Assembly (NCBI RefSeq): GCF_036898095.1
Contig: NC_090731.1
Coordinates: 140,787,427 to 140,851,426 of the forward strand
From: Palaemon carinicauda
Lineage: Eukaryota; Arthropoda; Malacostraca; Decapoda; Palaemonidae
Reading direction: 5' to 3'
DNA length: 64,000 bases
Each line of letters starts with the position of its first letter. Position 1 is the first letter of the stretch. Below, piece by piece: positions 10,821 to 19,779 of the stretch. The notes under the pieces were generated by a model. The model made no database searches. It was not told where the DNA came from and was given only the letters and a program-made list of their open reading frames with translations. The translations under genes were made by a program, and so were the position numbers.

Positions 10821-13493
10821 ATGTCTGACATTTCACAAGCCCCACCCCATAGACGATGTAGGTCTTGTAATAGGCGTATTCCGAAGGCCTCGGTAGATCC
10901 TCACACCGCTTGTTCTGACTGTAGGGAAACTCCCTGTCAGTTGGAAGATCGATGTGAGGAATGCGCCGGACTTTCGGAACTTGATTTTGTCCGATTTCTT
11001 AAGTATTCAACCAAGTTAGAGAGAGAGAGAGTTAGGAGAAGTTCTTCTCGCTCTTCACTTTTTTCCTCACCTCATGATCCCCTACCTTTTCCTCCCCCTG
11101 TAGTGGCTACCCCCGAACCTACTATTTGCCCTCAACCTGATATGTCTGTTGTTTTGCGTGCCATTCAGGCTTTAGGTGACAAAGTGGAGTCGGTGGTTAG
11201 TGATCATAAGTCTCTTATGGCCGAAGTCAAGGAACTTAAGGTCAAGAGTGCAGTGGGTGGTGATAGTGCCAGTGCTGTGACGAGTGCTAGTGTCAGTGCA
11301 GTGCCAAGTGCTAGTGTCAGTGTCAGTGTGGTGCGTGAGGGTACTTCTGTGCGTGCCAGTCGTCCTCCCAGTCCGGGACCTCTTGCAAGCTCCCAAGCCC
11401 AGGGGAGAAGCAATGTCGAAGGGCAAAAGGGTTCGGCAGGCCTTGATCGGCGCACAGAAGTATCCTCGGTGGTTGCGGGCGTGTCTTCCAGAGACCGTCA
11501 CTCCCACCCGCAGACGATTGAGCCCGTCTTTTGCTCGTCTGCTGAAGAATTGTCAGGGAGGAAACGTTGGACTCAGGTCTCAAGACCTCTCAAACGCAGA
11601 GTCCAAACCTCAAGAGCTTTACAACCTGGCTGCAGTCATTGGATCAGCTCTGACTCGCCGCAGTCATCAGTTGAAGGCACTCCTCCTAAGAGGAGTAAGG
11701 TGCTGCCACAACAGATCTCTTCTGTTAAGGCTTTGCCTCAGCAGACCTTAGTGTCTACCGACCCCAAGTTGACTCTACTGCAGTCCATGCAGTCACAACT
11801 TGCGGTCTTGATGCGTGAGTGTCAGACTGAGAAGGTTACACCTCCTCCTGCGATCGCTCCGCCTAGCCGCAGTCCTGCCTGCCAGGCGTACGATGTTGAG
11901 GCTCCTCAGGATACTTTACCACGTTCTGAGTTTCCAGTTTCCGGTGGTGTGCAGCTACCTCCGCCTTCCTTAAGGCAACCTCAGCAATGGGAACAGGAAG
12001 CTTATACCTTACTTCCTCCGCTTCCACCTGCGGTTCCACCAGTGAGGCAACACTCTCTTGAGGTACAACAACCTCTCCCATCCATGAGGCAGACACCTCA
12101 GCTCTCGCTGCAGCGACCTCAACACCTTAGCCTTGCGCCTCAGGAACCTCAACTCGCGAGACAAGTTATGCGTTCTGCGCAGCCTCTACCCCAACTCTTG
12201 CAGCTCACACCTCAGGAACCTCAACTCGTTCCTCAGGAACTTGCTACTGCGCATCCGCTCACCTTACAGCAAGCGCAACCATTGAGGCAAGCCACTCATG
12301 CCAGGACTCAGCCTCCTCCACCCATGCGCCTACCTTCTGCTACTGCTTTTGACCAGCCTTTGCAACCTGAGCCTCAGGTGTTCCCTCAACAGAGACTTGA
12401 GGAGGAAACCACAAGCGTTTTTGCTCCAGCCCGTGCTGATTCTGCTGTTCAGCATACCTTACCTCTCACTTCGCTACACTCTGGTGATGAGGTTTCTGAT
12501 GATGAGGCTGCACACCTGGACCCCTCATCAGACGTGGATGAATCCAAGTCTTCTCCGCCTCCTATTGACTTTCGCAAGGTCTTGGCTCTTTTCAGAGAGG
12601 TATACCCAGACCATTTTGTCTCTGCTACCCCCCGCTCTCCGCCATCTGAGTTTTCGCTGGGCATGCAGCCAGCCAAGTCATCTTATACCAAGCTCGTCTT
12701 TGCGAGGTCCTCTAAGAGAGCGTTAAGAATTTTAGGGGAGTGGTTGCAGTCTAAGCAACAACTAGGAAAGACTTCCTTTATGTTTCCTCCGACTAAGCTC
12801 ACTTCCAAAGCGGGCGTTTGGTATGCCACAGGAGAGGAACCAGGCTTGGGAGTACCTGCCTCTGCCCAGGCCGACTTCTCAAGCTTGGTAGACTCTCCTC
12901 GCAGAACAGCAATGAGGCGCTCTAAGGTTTGCTGGACTTTCTCCGATCTTGATCACTTCCTTAAGGGTGTCTTTAGAGCATTTGAGATGTTCAATTTCCT
13001 AGACTGGTGCCTGGGGGCCCTTAGCAAGAAGACCTCCCATGCGGACAAGGACTCAGCCATGCTCTTAATGTCCTGCATGGATAAGGCTATTAGGGACGGA
13101 TCTGGCGAGCTTGCTTCGATGTTTGTGTCAGGAGTGCTTAAGAAAAGGGAGCAGCTTTGTTCATTCCTTTCCTCCAGCATCACACCTTGTCAAAGGTGCC
13201 AACTCCTTTTCGCTCCGCTCTCTAAGTTCCTGTTTCCCGAAGAGCTTGTTAAGGACTTGTCTGCGGCCCTGATACAAAAGGATCTTGATCTTGATCTTGT
13301 GGCTTCATCGGCTCGTAAGACTAAGGTTGCTACCTCAGTCCCCAGGACTTATCGCACCCCAGTGGCTGATACTCCTGCTACGAGGTTTATTCCGCCCTTT
13401 CGTGGTAGAGCCCCCAGCCGTGGAAGCTCCCGTCCAGACTCTTCCAGGAGCAAGTCTAGGAAAGGTTCCAAGGCTTCTAAAGGCAAAAACTGA
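10821..13493 (+). CDS. DIRS ORF1, gag-like protein (890 aa)
   Basis: Starts at ATG 10821 and ends at TGA 13491. The N-terminus carries a Cys/His cluster (C13, C16, H28, C31, C34, C39, C45, C48), plausibly zinc-binding. A Ser-rich segment follows, then a long Gln/Pro/Leu-rich stretch (about residues 330-560) and a more globular C-terminal part (about 590-830) that ends in a Ser/Arg/Lys-rich tail suited to nucleic-acid binding. By position and composition it is the structural (gag-like) protein; DIRS gag proteins are poorly conserved, so this rests on context. It overlaps ORF2 by 209 nt in another frame. Confidence 0.85.
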   Translation: MSDISQAPPHRRCRSCNRRIPKASVDPHTACSDCRETPCQLEDRCEECAGLSELDFVRFLKYSTKLERERVRRSSSRSSLFSSPHDPLPFPPPVVATPEPTICPQPDMSVVLRAIQALGDKVESVVSDHKSLMAEVKELKVKSAVGGDSASAVTSASVSAVPSASVSVSVVREGTSVRASRPPSPGPLASSQAQGRSNVEGQKGSAGLDRRTEVSSVVAGVSSRDRHSHPQTIEPVFCSSAEELSGRKRWTQVSRPLKRRVQTSRALQPGCSHWISSDSPQSSVEGTPPKRSKVLPQQISSVKALPQQTLVSTDPKLTLLQSMQSQLAVLMRECQTEKVTPPPAIAPPSRSPACQAYDVEAPQDTLPRSEFPVSGGVQLPPPSLRQPQQWEQEAYTLLPPLPPAVPPVRQHSLEVQQPLPSMRQTPQLSLQRPQHLSLAPQEPQLARQVMRSAQPLPQLLQLTPQEPQLVPQELATAHPLTLQQAQPLRQATHARTQPPPPMRLPSATAFDQPLQPEPQVFPQQRLEEETTSVFAPARADSAVQHTLPLTSLHSGDEVSDDEAAHLDPSSDVDESKSSPPPIDFRKVLALFREVYPDHFVSATPRSPPSEFSLGMQPAKSSYTKLVFARSSKRALRILGEWLQSKQQLGKTSFMFPPTKLTSKAGVWYATGEEPGLGVPASAQADFSSLVDSPRRTAMRRSKVCWTFSDLDHFLKGVFRAFEMFNFLDWCLGALSKKTSHADKDSAMLLMSCMDKAIRDGSGELASMFVSGVLKKREQLCSFLSSSITPCQRCQLLFAPLSKFLFPEELVKDLSAALIQKDLDLDLVASSARKTKVATSVPRTYRTPVADTPATRFIPPFRGRAPSRGSSRPDSSRSKSRKGSKASKGKN

Positions 13494-15552
13494 CTCTCCT
13501 CCTCTCCAGACAGCAGTAGGCGCCAGACTCAAGATCTTCTGGCAAGCCTGGGAAAAGAGAGGTGCAGACGCACAGTCTGTCAGTTGGCTGAGGGAAGGTT
13601 ACAGGATACCATTCTGCCGCAAACCCCCTCTGACCACATCTCCCATCAACCTCTCTCCCAACTACAAAGAAAAGGACAAGAGGCTAGCGTTGCACCAGGA
13701 GGTGTCGCTTCTGTTACAGAAGAAGGCAGTGGTTATAGTCCGGGACCATCAATCCCCGGGCTTCTACAACCGTCTCTTTCTGGTGGCCAAAAAGACAGGA
13801 GGTTGGAGACCGGTGCTGGACGTCAGCGCGCTCAATGCTTATGTCACCAAGCAGACGTTCACGATGGAGACGACGAAGTCGGTCCTAGCAGCGGTCAGGC
13901 AGGAGGACTGGATGGTCTCGTTGGACCTGAAAGATGCTTACTTTCACGTTCCTATTCATCCAGACTCCCAACCTTTCCTGAGATTCGTTTTTGGAAAGGT
14001 TGTCTACCAATTCCAAGCCCTGTGTTTTGGCCTAAGCACAGCTCCTATGGTGTTTACGCATCTGATGAGGAATATAGCAAAATTCCTCCACTTATCGGAC
14101 ATCAGAGCCTCCCTTTACTTAGACGACTGGCTGTTGAGAGCCTCCACGAGTCGTCGCTGTCTGGAGAGTCTCAAATGGACTTTAGACTTGACCAAAGAAC
14201 TGGGTCTGTTAGTCAATCTAGAAAAGTCCCAACTCATTCCCTCCCAATCCATTGTGTACCTGGGAATGGAGATTCGGAGTCAGGATTTTCGGGCTTTTCC
14301 ATCGGCCCCAAGGATAAGCCAAGCCCTAGATTGCATCCTGAGCATGCTGAAGAGGAACAGTTGCTCGGTGAGACAGTGGATGAGTCTCACAGGGACCCTT
14401 TCATCGTTGGCCCTGTTCGTCGAGCTAGGGAGACTCCACCTCCGCCCTCTTCAATTCCATCTTGCAGCTCATTGGGACAAGGGTTTGACTCTCGAAGCAG
14501 TCTCTATCCCAGTCACCGAAGAGATGAAGACCACTCTCTTGTGGTGGAAGACCAATCTCCTTCTCAGGGAGGGCCTATCGTTGGCGATTCAGACCCCCAG
14601 TCTTCATCTCTTCTCGGATGCATCGGACTCGGGCTGGGGCGCGACCTTGAACGGACGGGAGTGCTCGGGAACGTGGAACGAGGAACAGGAAACGCTCCAC
14701 ATCAACTGCAAGGAGCTACTAGCAGTTCATTTAGCCCTATTGAACTTCAAGTCCCTCCTGCTAGGCAAGGTGGTGGAGGTGAACTTCGACAACACCACAG
14801 CCTTGGCTTACATCTCCAAGCAAGGAGGGACCCATTCGAGGAGCCTATACGAGATAGCAAGGGACCTCCTCATTTGGGCAAGAGGTCTAAACATCACCCT
14901 AGTTACGAGGTTCATTCAGGGCAACATGAACGTCTCAGCAGATTGCCTAAGCAGAAGGGATCAGGTCATCCCCACGGAATGGACCCTCCACAAGAGCGTG
15001 TGCAACAGACTTTGGACCTTGTGGGGGCAGCCGACAATAGATCTGTTTGCCACCTCCATGACCAAGAGACTTCCTTTGTACTGTTCCCCAGTTCCAGACC
15101 CAGCAGCAGTTCATGTGGATGCTTTTCTGCTGAACTGGTCCCATCTCGACCTTTACGCATTCCCACCGTTCAAGATCATAAACAAAGTCCTTCAGAAGTT
15201 CATCTCGCACGAAGGGACACGGCTGACGCTGGTTGCTCCCCTTTGGCCTGCAAGAGAATGGTTCACAGAGGTACTACAATGGCTGGTCGACGTCCCCAGG
15301 ACTCTCCCTCTAAGAGTGGACCTTCTACGTCAACCTCACGTAGACAGGTTGCACCCAAACCTCCACGCTCTTCGGCTGACTGCCTTCAGACTGTCGAAAG
15401 ATTCGCTAGAGCTAGAGGCTTTTCGAAGGAGGCAGCCAGTGCGATTGCCAGAGCAAGAAGGGTATCCACTCGTAGAGTCTACCAATCCAAGTGGGAAGTC
15501 TTCCGGAGCTGGTGTAGAGCCAATGCTGTTTCCTCCACCAATACCTCTGTGA
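13285..15552 (+). CDS. DIRS ORF2, reverse transcriptase / RNase H (755 aa)
   Basis: Reverse transcriptase motifs in order: WRPVLDVSALN (about residue 175), SLDLKDAYFHVPI (about 210-223), FGLSTAPMVFT (about 250), the catalytic box YLDDW (about 277-281) and YLGMEI (about 328). RNase H follows: FSDASDSGWGA (about 442) with the acidic residue, INCKELLAVHLAL, NFDNTTALAYI and NVSADCLSR. The C-terminal 160 residues (DLFAT..., AFPPF, LVAPLWPAREW) match the post-RNase H region of DIRS proteins, where some families carry a methyltransferase-like domain; I see no DPPY motif, so that activity is not claimed. The ATG used overlaps ORF1; translation may instead begin downstream or by frameshift. No stop or frame break interrupts it. 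Confidence 0.93.
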   Translation: MILILWLHRLVRLRLLPQSPGLIAPQWLILLLRGLFRPFVVEPPAVEAPVQTLPGASLGKVPRLLKAKTDSPPLQTAVGARLKIFWQAWEKRGADAQSVSWLREGYRIPFCRKPPLTTSPINLSPNYKEKDKRLALHQEVSLLLQKKAVVIVRDHQSPGFYNRLFLVAKKTGGWRPVLDVSALNAYVTKQTFTMETTKSVLAAVRQEDWMVSLDLKDAYFHVPIHPDSQPFLRFVFGKVVYQFQALCFGLSTAPMVFTHLMRNIAKFLHLSDIRASLYLDDWLLRASTSRRCLESLKWTLDLTKELGLLVNLEKSQLIPSQSIVYLGMEIRSQDFRAFPSAPRISQALDCILSMLKRNSCSVRQWMSLTGTLSSLALFVELGRLHLRPLQFHLAAHWDKGLTLEAVSIPVTEEMKTTLLWWKTNLLLREGLSLAIQTPSLHLFSDASDSGWGATLNGRECSGTWNEEQETLHINCKELLAVHLALLNFKSLLLGKVVEVNFDNTTALAYISKQGGTHSRSLYEIARDLLIWARGLNITLVTRFIQGNMNVSADCLSRRDQVIPTEWTLHKSVCNRLWTLWGQPTIDLFATSMTKRLPLYCSPVPDPAAVHVDAFLLNWSHLDLYAFPPFKIINKVLQKFISHEGTRLTLVAPLWPAREWFTEVLQWLVDVPRTLPLRVDLLRQPHVDRLHPNLHALRLTAFRLSKDSLELEAFRRRQPVRLPEQEGYPLVESTNPSGKSSGAGVEPMLFPPPIPL

Positions 15553-16451
15553 CCCAAATAGCTGACTTCCTATTACATCTTAGGAATGAGAGATCCCTTT
15601 CAGCTCCTACGATTAAAGGGTACAGGAGTATGTTGGCTTCAGTTCTCCGCCACAGAGGTTTGGACCTTTCTTCCAACAAGGACCTTCAAGACATCCTTAA
15701 GTCTTTTGAGACTACTAAAGAACGTCGTCTTCCCACTCCAGGCTGGAATCTAGACGTAGTCTTAAGGTTCCTTATGTCACCTAGGTTCGAACCTCTCCAG
15801 TCAGCTTCCTTCAAGGACCTTACCCTCAAGACTCTTTTTCTCGTCTGCCTTGCAACAGCTAAGAGAGTCAGTGAGGTTCATGCCTTCAGCAAGAACATTG
15901 GGTTCACATCCGAATCTGCAACATGTTCTTTACAGCTTGGATTCTTAGCTAAGAATGAACTTCCTTCACGTCCTTGGCCTAGATCGTTTGAGATACCTAG
16001 CCTCTCCAACATGGTAGGTAACGAGCTAGAAAGAGTTCTTTGCCCTGTCAGAGCTCTGAAATTTTATCTTAATAGGTCAAAACCTATTCGAGGACAATCA
16101 GAAGCCTTATGGTGCGCTATCAAGAACCCTTCGAGGCCCATGTCCAAGAATGGGGTTTCGTATTATATAAGGCTTCTGATTAGAGAAGCCCATTCTCACT
16201 TAAAGGAGGAAGACCTTGCTTTGCTGAAGGTAAGGACCCACGAAGTGAGAGCCGTAGCTACTTCGATGGCCTTTAATAAAAACCGTTCTCTGCAGAGCAT
16301 AATGGATGCAACCTATTGGAGGAGCAAGTCAGTGTTTGCATCATTTTATCTTAAAGATGTCCAGTCTCTTTACGAGAACTGCTACACCCTGGGACCATTC
16401 GTAGCAGCGAGTGCAGTAGTAGGTGAGGGCTCAGCCACTACATTCCCTTAA
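13584..16451 (+). CDS. DIRS ORF3, tyrosine recombinase (C-terminal ~390 aa of a 955-codon open frame)
   Basis: The recombinase domain reads from about 15380 to 16430. Catalytic residues visible: first Arg in ATAKRVSEVH (15864-15866), the H-x-x-R box in RTHEVRAVATS (His 16239-16241, Arg 16248-16250) and the nucleophile Tyr in FASFYLKDV (16347-16349). An N-terminal SAM-like core-binding part precedes it (STRRVYQSKWEVFRSWC). Methionines at 15258 and 15279 are the likely functional starts, inside the end of ORF2. The frame is the same as ORF1 and is open from just after the ORF1 TGA, right through the RT region in another frame. Product: site-specific integration of the circular DIRS DNA. Confidence 0.88.
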   Translation: MAEGRLQDTILPQTPSDHISHQPLSQLQRKGQEASVAPGGVASVTEEGSGYSPGPSIPGLLQPSLSGGQKDRRLETGAGRQRAQCLCHQADVHDGDDEVGPSSGQAGGLDGLVGPERCLLSRSYSSRLPTFPEIRFWKGCLPIPSPVFWPKHSSYGVYASDEEYSKIPPLIGHQSLPLLRRLAVESLHESSLSGESQMDFRLDQRTGSVSQSRKVPTHSLPIHCVPGNGDSESGFSGFSIGPKDKPSPRLHPEHAEEEQLLGETVDESHRDPFIVGPVRRARETPPPPSSIPSCSSLGQGFDSRSSLYPSHRRDEDHSLVVEDQSPSQGGPIVGDSDPQSSSLLGCIGLGLGRDLERTGVLGNVERGTGNAPHQLQGATSSSFSPIELQVPPARQGGGGELRQHHSLGLHLQARRDPFEEPIRDSKGPPHLGKRSKHHPSYEVHSGQHERLSRLPKQKGSGHPHGMDPPQERVQQTLDLVGAADNRSVCHLHDQETSFVLFPSSRPSSSSCGCFSAELVPSRPLRIPTVQDHKQSPSEVHLARRDTADAGCSPLACKRMVHRGTTMAGRRPQDSPSKSGPSTSTSRRQVAPKPPRSSADCLQTVERFARARGFSKEAASAIARARRVSTRRVYQSKWEVFRSWCRANAVSSTNTSVTQIADFLLHLRNERSLSAPTIKGYRSMLASVLRHRGLDLSSNKDLQDILKSFETTKERRLPTPGWNLDVVLRFLMSPRFEPLQSASFKDLTLKTLFLVCLATAKRVSEVHAFSKNIGFTSESATCSLQLGFLAKNELPSRPWPRSFEIPSLSNMVGNELERVLCPVRALKFYLNRSKPIRGQSEALWCAIKNPSRPMSKNGVSYYIRLLIREAHSHLKEEDLALLKVRTHEVRAVATSMAFNKNRSLQSIMDATYWRSKSVFASFYLKDVQSLYENCYTLGPFVAASAVVGEGSATTFP

Positions 16452-16851
16452 TCCCATAACCTTTTTTAACTTTTCTCTTGAATGCTTTTATTGTTGTTTT
16501 TATGGTTGTTACGGTAGGCTAAGAAGCCTTCCGCATCCTTTTGATTTGGCGGGTGGTCAATTCATTCTTGAGAAGCGCCTGGGTTAGAGGTTGTGTAGAG
16601 GTCCTTTAGTAGGGGTTGCAGCCCTATATACTTTAGCACCTTTGAGTTGATTCAGCCTCCTAAGAGGAACGCTGCGCTCAGTAAGGAAGACGAACTTAAA
16701 AAAAGGCAGAGTAACGGTTCAAGTCGACTTCCTTACCAGGTACTTATTATTTCATTGTTATTTTGAGATAACTGATTATATGAAATACGGGATACTTAGC
16801 TATCCTTTAATCTTGTACACTGGTTTTCACCCACCCCCCTGGGTGTGAATC
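16452..16851 (+). other. DIRS 3' non-coding region before the internal complementary region
   Basis: About 400 bases between the recombinase stop and the ICR. No open frame or repeat of note; presumably 3' untranslated sequence of the element. Confidence 0.6.
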
Positions 16852-16941
16852 AGCTACATGATTATCGGGTAAGTTTAATATTGAAAAATGTTATTTTTAT
16901 TAGTAAAATAAATTTTTGAATATACTTACCCGATAATCATG
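16852..16941 (+). repeat. DIRS internal complementary region (ICR)
   Basis: 16852-16888 is the reverse complement of the left end 10437-10473 (37 nt); 16885-16941 is the reverse complement of the right end 17128-17184 (57 nt). The two overlap in an A-run, giving the joined-end structure used in the DIRS model to template a circle junction. Confidence 0.93.
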
Positions 16942-16985
16942 ATTTAATTGACCCTCCCTTCCTCCCCATAGAGAACCAGTGGACC

Positions 16986-17184
16986 GAGGAAAAATTGAGG
17001 AGGTGTCAACAAGAAGTACTGTAGTACCTGGCCACAGGTGGCGCTGGTGAGTACACCCCCTTCTAGTATTGTGATAGCTGGCGTATCCCTCCCGTAGAAT
17101 TCTGTCGGGCAACGGAGTTGACAGCTACATGATTATCGGGTAAGTATATTCAAAAATTTATTTTACTAATAAAAATAACATTTT
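16986..17184 (-). repeat. DIRS right inverted terminal repeat
   Basis: 16986-17145 mirrors the left repeat exactly; 17146-17184 is the unique right end that is copied in the ICR. The 70-codon reverse-strand frame here, and the 94-codon frame at 10484, share the peptide MPDRILREGYASYHNTRRGC because they lie in the two arms; they are not regarded as genes. Confidence 0.92.
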
Positions 17185-17569
17185 ATTGGATACAGTTAAG
17201 TGAAACACCAGTTTAATCATATGAATTGGGAATAGATTGGTTAGAGAGGTAACTGCTTTACAAAGAGAGAGAATGGAAGGAATGATATGCTGTATGCTGG
17301 TGAAGACATTAATCTTCACCAATGTTGAATTATCAATTCCTCTTTACTTTTCATAATTGCTTCCAAAACTACTTCCAGTATATGGCATGTAATATTGTCA
17401 TTCTAAGAGAAGTCAGTGAGGGTGTAAAAGGAAATAGGTCCCAACTAGAATATTGGCAAAGGCAGTTAGATCAGCAAGAATTCTAATCATGAATTATTAA
17501 AAACAAATTGCTGAACAAGTACTTACAAATAAATTTGGGGCTAATTGGAAGGCGATAGTCACTGTAATC

Positions 17570-17730
17570 AAGCTTATTTGAAAGGTGGATGTCTTATTAA
17601 CTAAATAATTAAGCTTATTTGAAGGGTGGATGTCATATTAACTAAATAAGCTTATTTGAAAGTTAGATGTGATATATTAACTAAATAATCAAGCATATTT
17701 AAAAGGTAGATGATATATTATTATTATTAT
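17570..17730 (+). repeat. Four imperfect ~40-bp tandem repeats
   Basis: Units start at 17570, 17611, 17648 and 17691 with the pattern AAGCTTATTTGAAAGGTGGA followed by a run ending in TTAACTAAATAA. The array abuts the ATT tail of the next SINE-like element. Confidence 0.85.
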
Positions 17731-18384
17731 TATTATTATTAAATGCTAAGCTACAACCCTAGTTGGAAAAGCAGGATACTATAAGCCCAGGGGCCCCAAC
17801 AGGGAAAATAGCTCAGTGAGGAAAGGAAACAAGGAAAAATAAAATATTTTAAGAATAGTAACAACATTAAAATAAATATTTCCTATATAAACGATAAAAA
17901 CTTCAACAAAACAAGAGAAAGAGAAACTAGATAGAACAGTGTGCCTGAGTGTACCCTCAAGCAAGAGAACTCTAACCCAAGACAGTGGAAGGCCATGGTA
18001 CAGAGGCTATAGCACTACCCAAGACTAGAGAACAATGGTTTGATTTTGGAGTGTCCTTCTCCTAGAAGAGCTGCTTACCATAGCTAAAGAGTCTCTTCTA
18101 CCCTTACCAAGAGGAAAGTAGCCACTGAACAATTACATTGCCGTAGTTAACCCCTTGGGTGAAGAAGAATTGTTTAGTAATCTCAGTGTTGTCAGGTGTA
18201 TGAGGACAGAGGAGAATCTGTAAAGAATAGGCCAGACTATTCGGTGTCTGTGTAGGCAAAGGGAAAGAACCGTAACCAGAGAGAAGGATCCAATATGGTA
18301 CTGTCTGGCCAGTCAAAGGACCCCCTAACTCTCTAGCGGTAGTATCTCAACGGGCGGCTGGTGCCCTGGCCAACCTACTACCTA
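17716..18384 (-). mobile_element. SINE-like element with LINE family A tail, antisense, near full length
   Basis: From left: an ATT tract, the LINE A terminal segment (CTACAACCCTAGTTGGAAAA and AACAGGGAAAATAGCTCAGT) for about 170 bases, then about 480 bases absent from LINE A but shared with 48338-48996 (for example GTGTACCCTCAAGCAAGAGA, TACCATAGCTAAAGAGTCTC and CCAGTCAAAGGACCCCCTAA). The far end carries CTAGCGGTAGTATCTCAACG. No protein frame of note. Its head is not an obvious tRNA or 5S derivative. It is probably a non-autonomous element mobilised by LINE A. Confidence 0.65.
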
Positions 18385-19779
18385 CTAACTAGTTAACTAG
18401 TTTATGTACATTTCTATTACTGTATTCTGTTTCTCATTATTGGAAGTTCATACTACCTAAAAGATTATTCAGTAAATTCAATTTCATGAAACGTTCGTGG
18501 CATTTACCACTTCATATACCTACAGAAGAAGCCCATCAGCAACATGCACATTAGGATCCTACATATGCTGAAATAGTATGCACCTGTAAATCTAATGAAT
18601 ATTTCTTATTTTAAACTGTTTTTCCCCAATTTAGTTCTGGTTAAGTTGTTACAATTCAAAATTATGTCTCTGGATGTGCTGTGAATCTGATGGAGTAGGT
18701 CACAAAATGTGGCAAATAAACAATGTCGAATTTGAAAAAAAAAATTCTCTTAAATTGTCTATGTGATTCAGTATTTCTGTAATTGGCTGTTTATGTAGAA
18801 ATCTTGAATTATTCAGTGGGCACTAAATGCAAATAGTTGTATTCATTTAGTCCATCCCTCAGCTTTAGGTTTAAGTAAAAAAAAAAAAGAATGAATTTTA
18901 TCTGCCTCTATTGAATTTCATAATGATATTTTGTAACATTCTTTCTCAATGATGAAGTTTCCTTTCTTGTGTATATTCAGCATCTCTGAATTTGTTATTG
19001 TATAGCACCAACCTTGCCCTCCCAGATTAAAAATGGCCCAAAGTTATTATCTAAGGTATATACAACTAATTTAGAAAGCTCGTTGAAATTGTGGGAAATC
19101 AGGACAAGATTGGAAGTCCAGATATACTGTACAGTATTTAGTCTCAATAGTGCATCCAGCTCTCATCCTAAATGGACCTTTTATTATTCTTTGGCGAGTT
19201 TGTCTAGGATCACAATGTTTCTATCGTTAGCAACAGTATCATAGTAAATATTTTCTTTTCATTCTTATGGGGTATGTACATGGCTAATAGATAACTGTAT
19301 ACTTCTAATGAACTAGTTATACTTTTAACTTCATGCCCTAGATTTAGTTTTTTATGCAATATCAGATTGTAGTAAATTGAATGCAAGCTTTCATCTTTTA
19401 TCAGCAACAAAATTGTTACATTCATATAAATCATCTGATAGAACAAAATTGCATATTTAGTACTTGATGGACCTTGTAAATTTCCTACTATCATATTAAC
19501 ATTTTAAATATATTTATCAGTTCCATTGATCTGTGCAGTCATGGATCTAATGTACTGGAAATGGTCATCTTTACTTCTACGGGCCGACCAAGGGAAATGC
19601 CTGTACCAACAAGAACTGTTGGCTTTAATACAATATGAACTATAAGTTATGTTGATTTCTTTGCTCCTACGTTATCTGTTTTTTTCCACAAGTTAGCAAG
19701 AAGAGGTAAAAATTGTAAATTCCATTAATTCACCTTAGTTCCTAGTGGTCTCTTTATTGGGGAGCAGTTGTCAGGAATT
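18385..19779. other. AT-rich stretch, nothing recognised
   Basis: No repeat unit or domain identified. The open frames at 19014 and 19210 are short, on opposite strands and lack motifs. Confidence 0.4.

Larger units (their letters stand above)
10437..17184 (+). mobile_element. DIRS-type tyrosine-recombinase retrotransposon, apparently complete
   Basis: A 6.75-kb element with the diagnostic DIRS layout: inverted terminal repeats, gag-like ORF, RT/RNase H ORF, tyrosine recombinase ORF, then an internal complementary region (ICR) next to the right repeat. The ICR at 16852-16941 is the reverse complement of the left end (10437-10473) joined to that of the right end (17128-17184), which fixes both borders to within a few bases. 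No target-site duplication is seen, as expected for recombinase-mediated insertion through a circular intermediate. All three frames are open, and the inverted repeats are identical over 160 bp, so the insertion looks recent and may be competent. Confidence 0.93.

Noticed and set aside
11172..12726. Additional open frames on both strands within DIRS ORF1
   Set aside because: Shadows of the GC-richer ORF1; no motifs and no independent starts of note.
16885..17184. Separate MITE with inverted ends next to the DIRS element
   Set aside because: The inverted pair is fully explained as DIRS ICR plus right terminal repeat.
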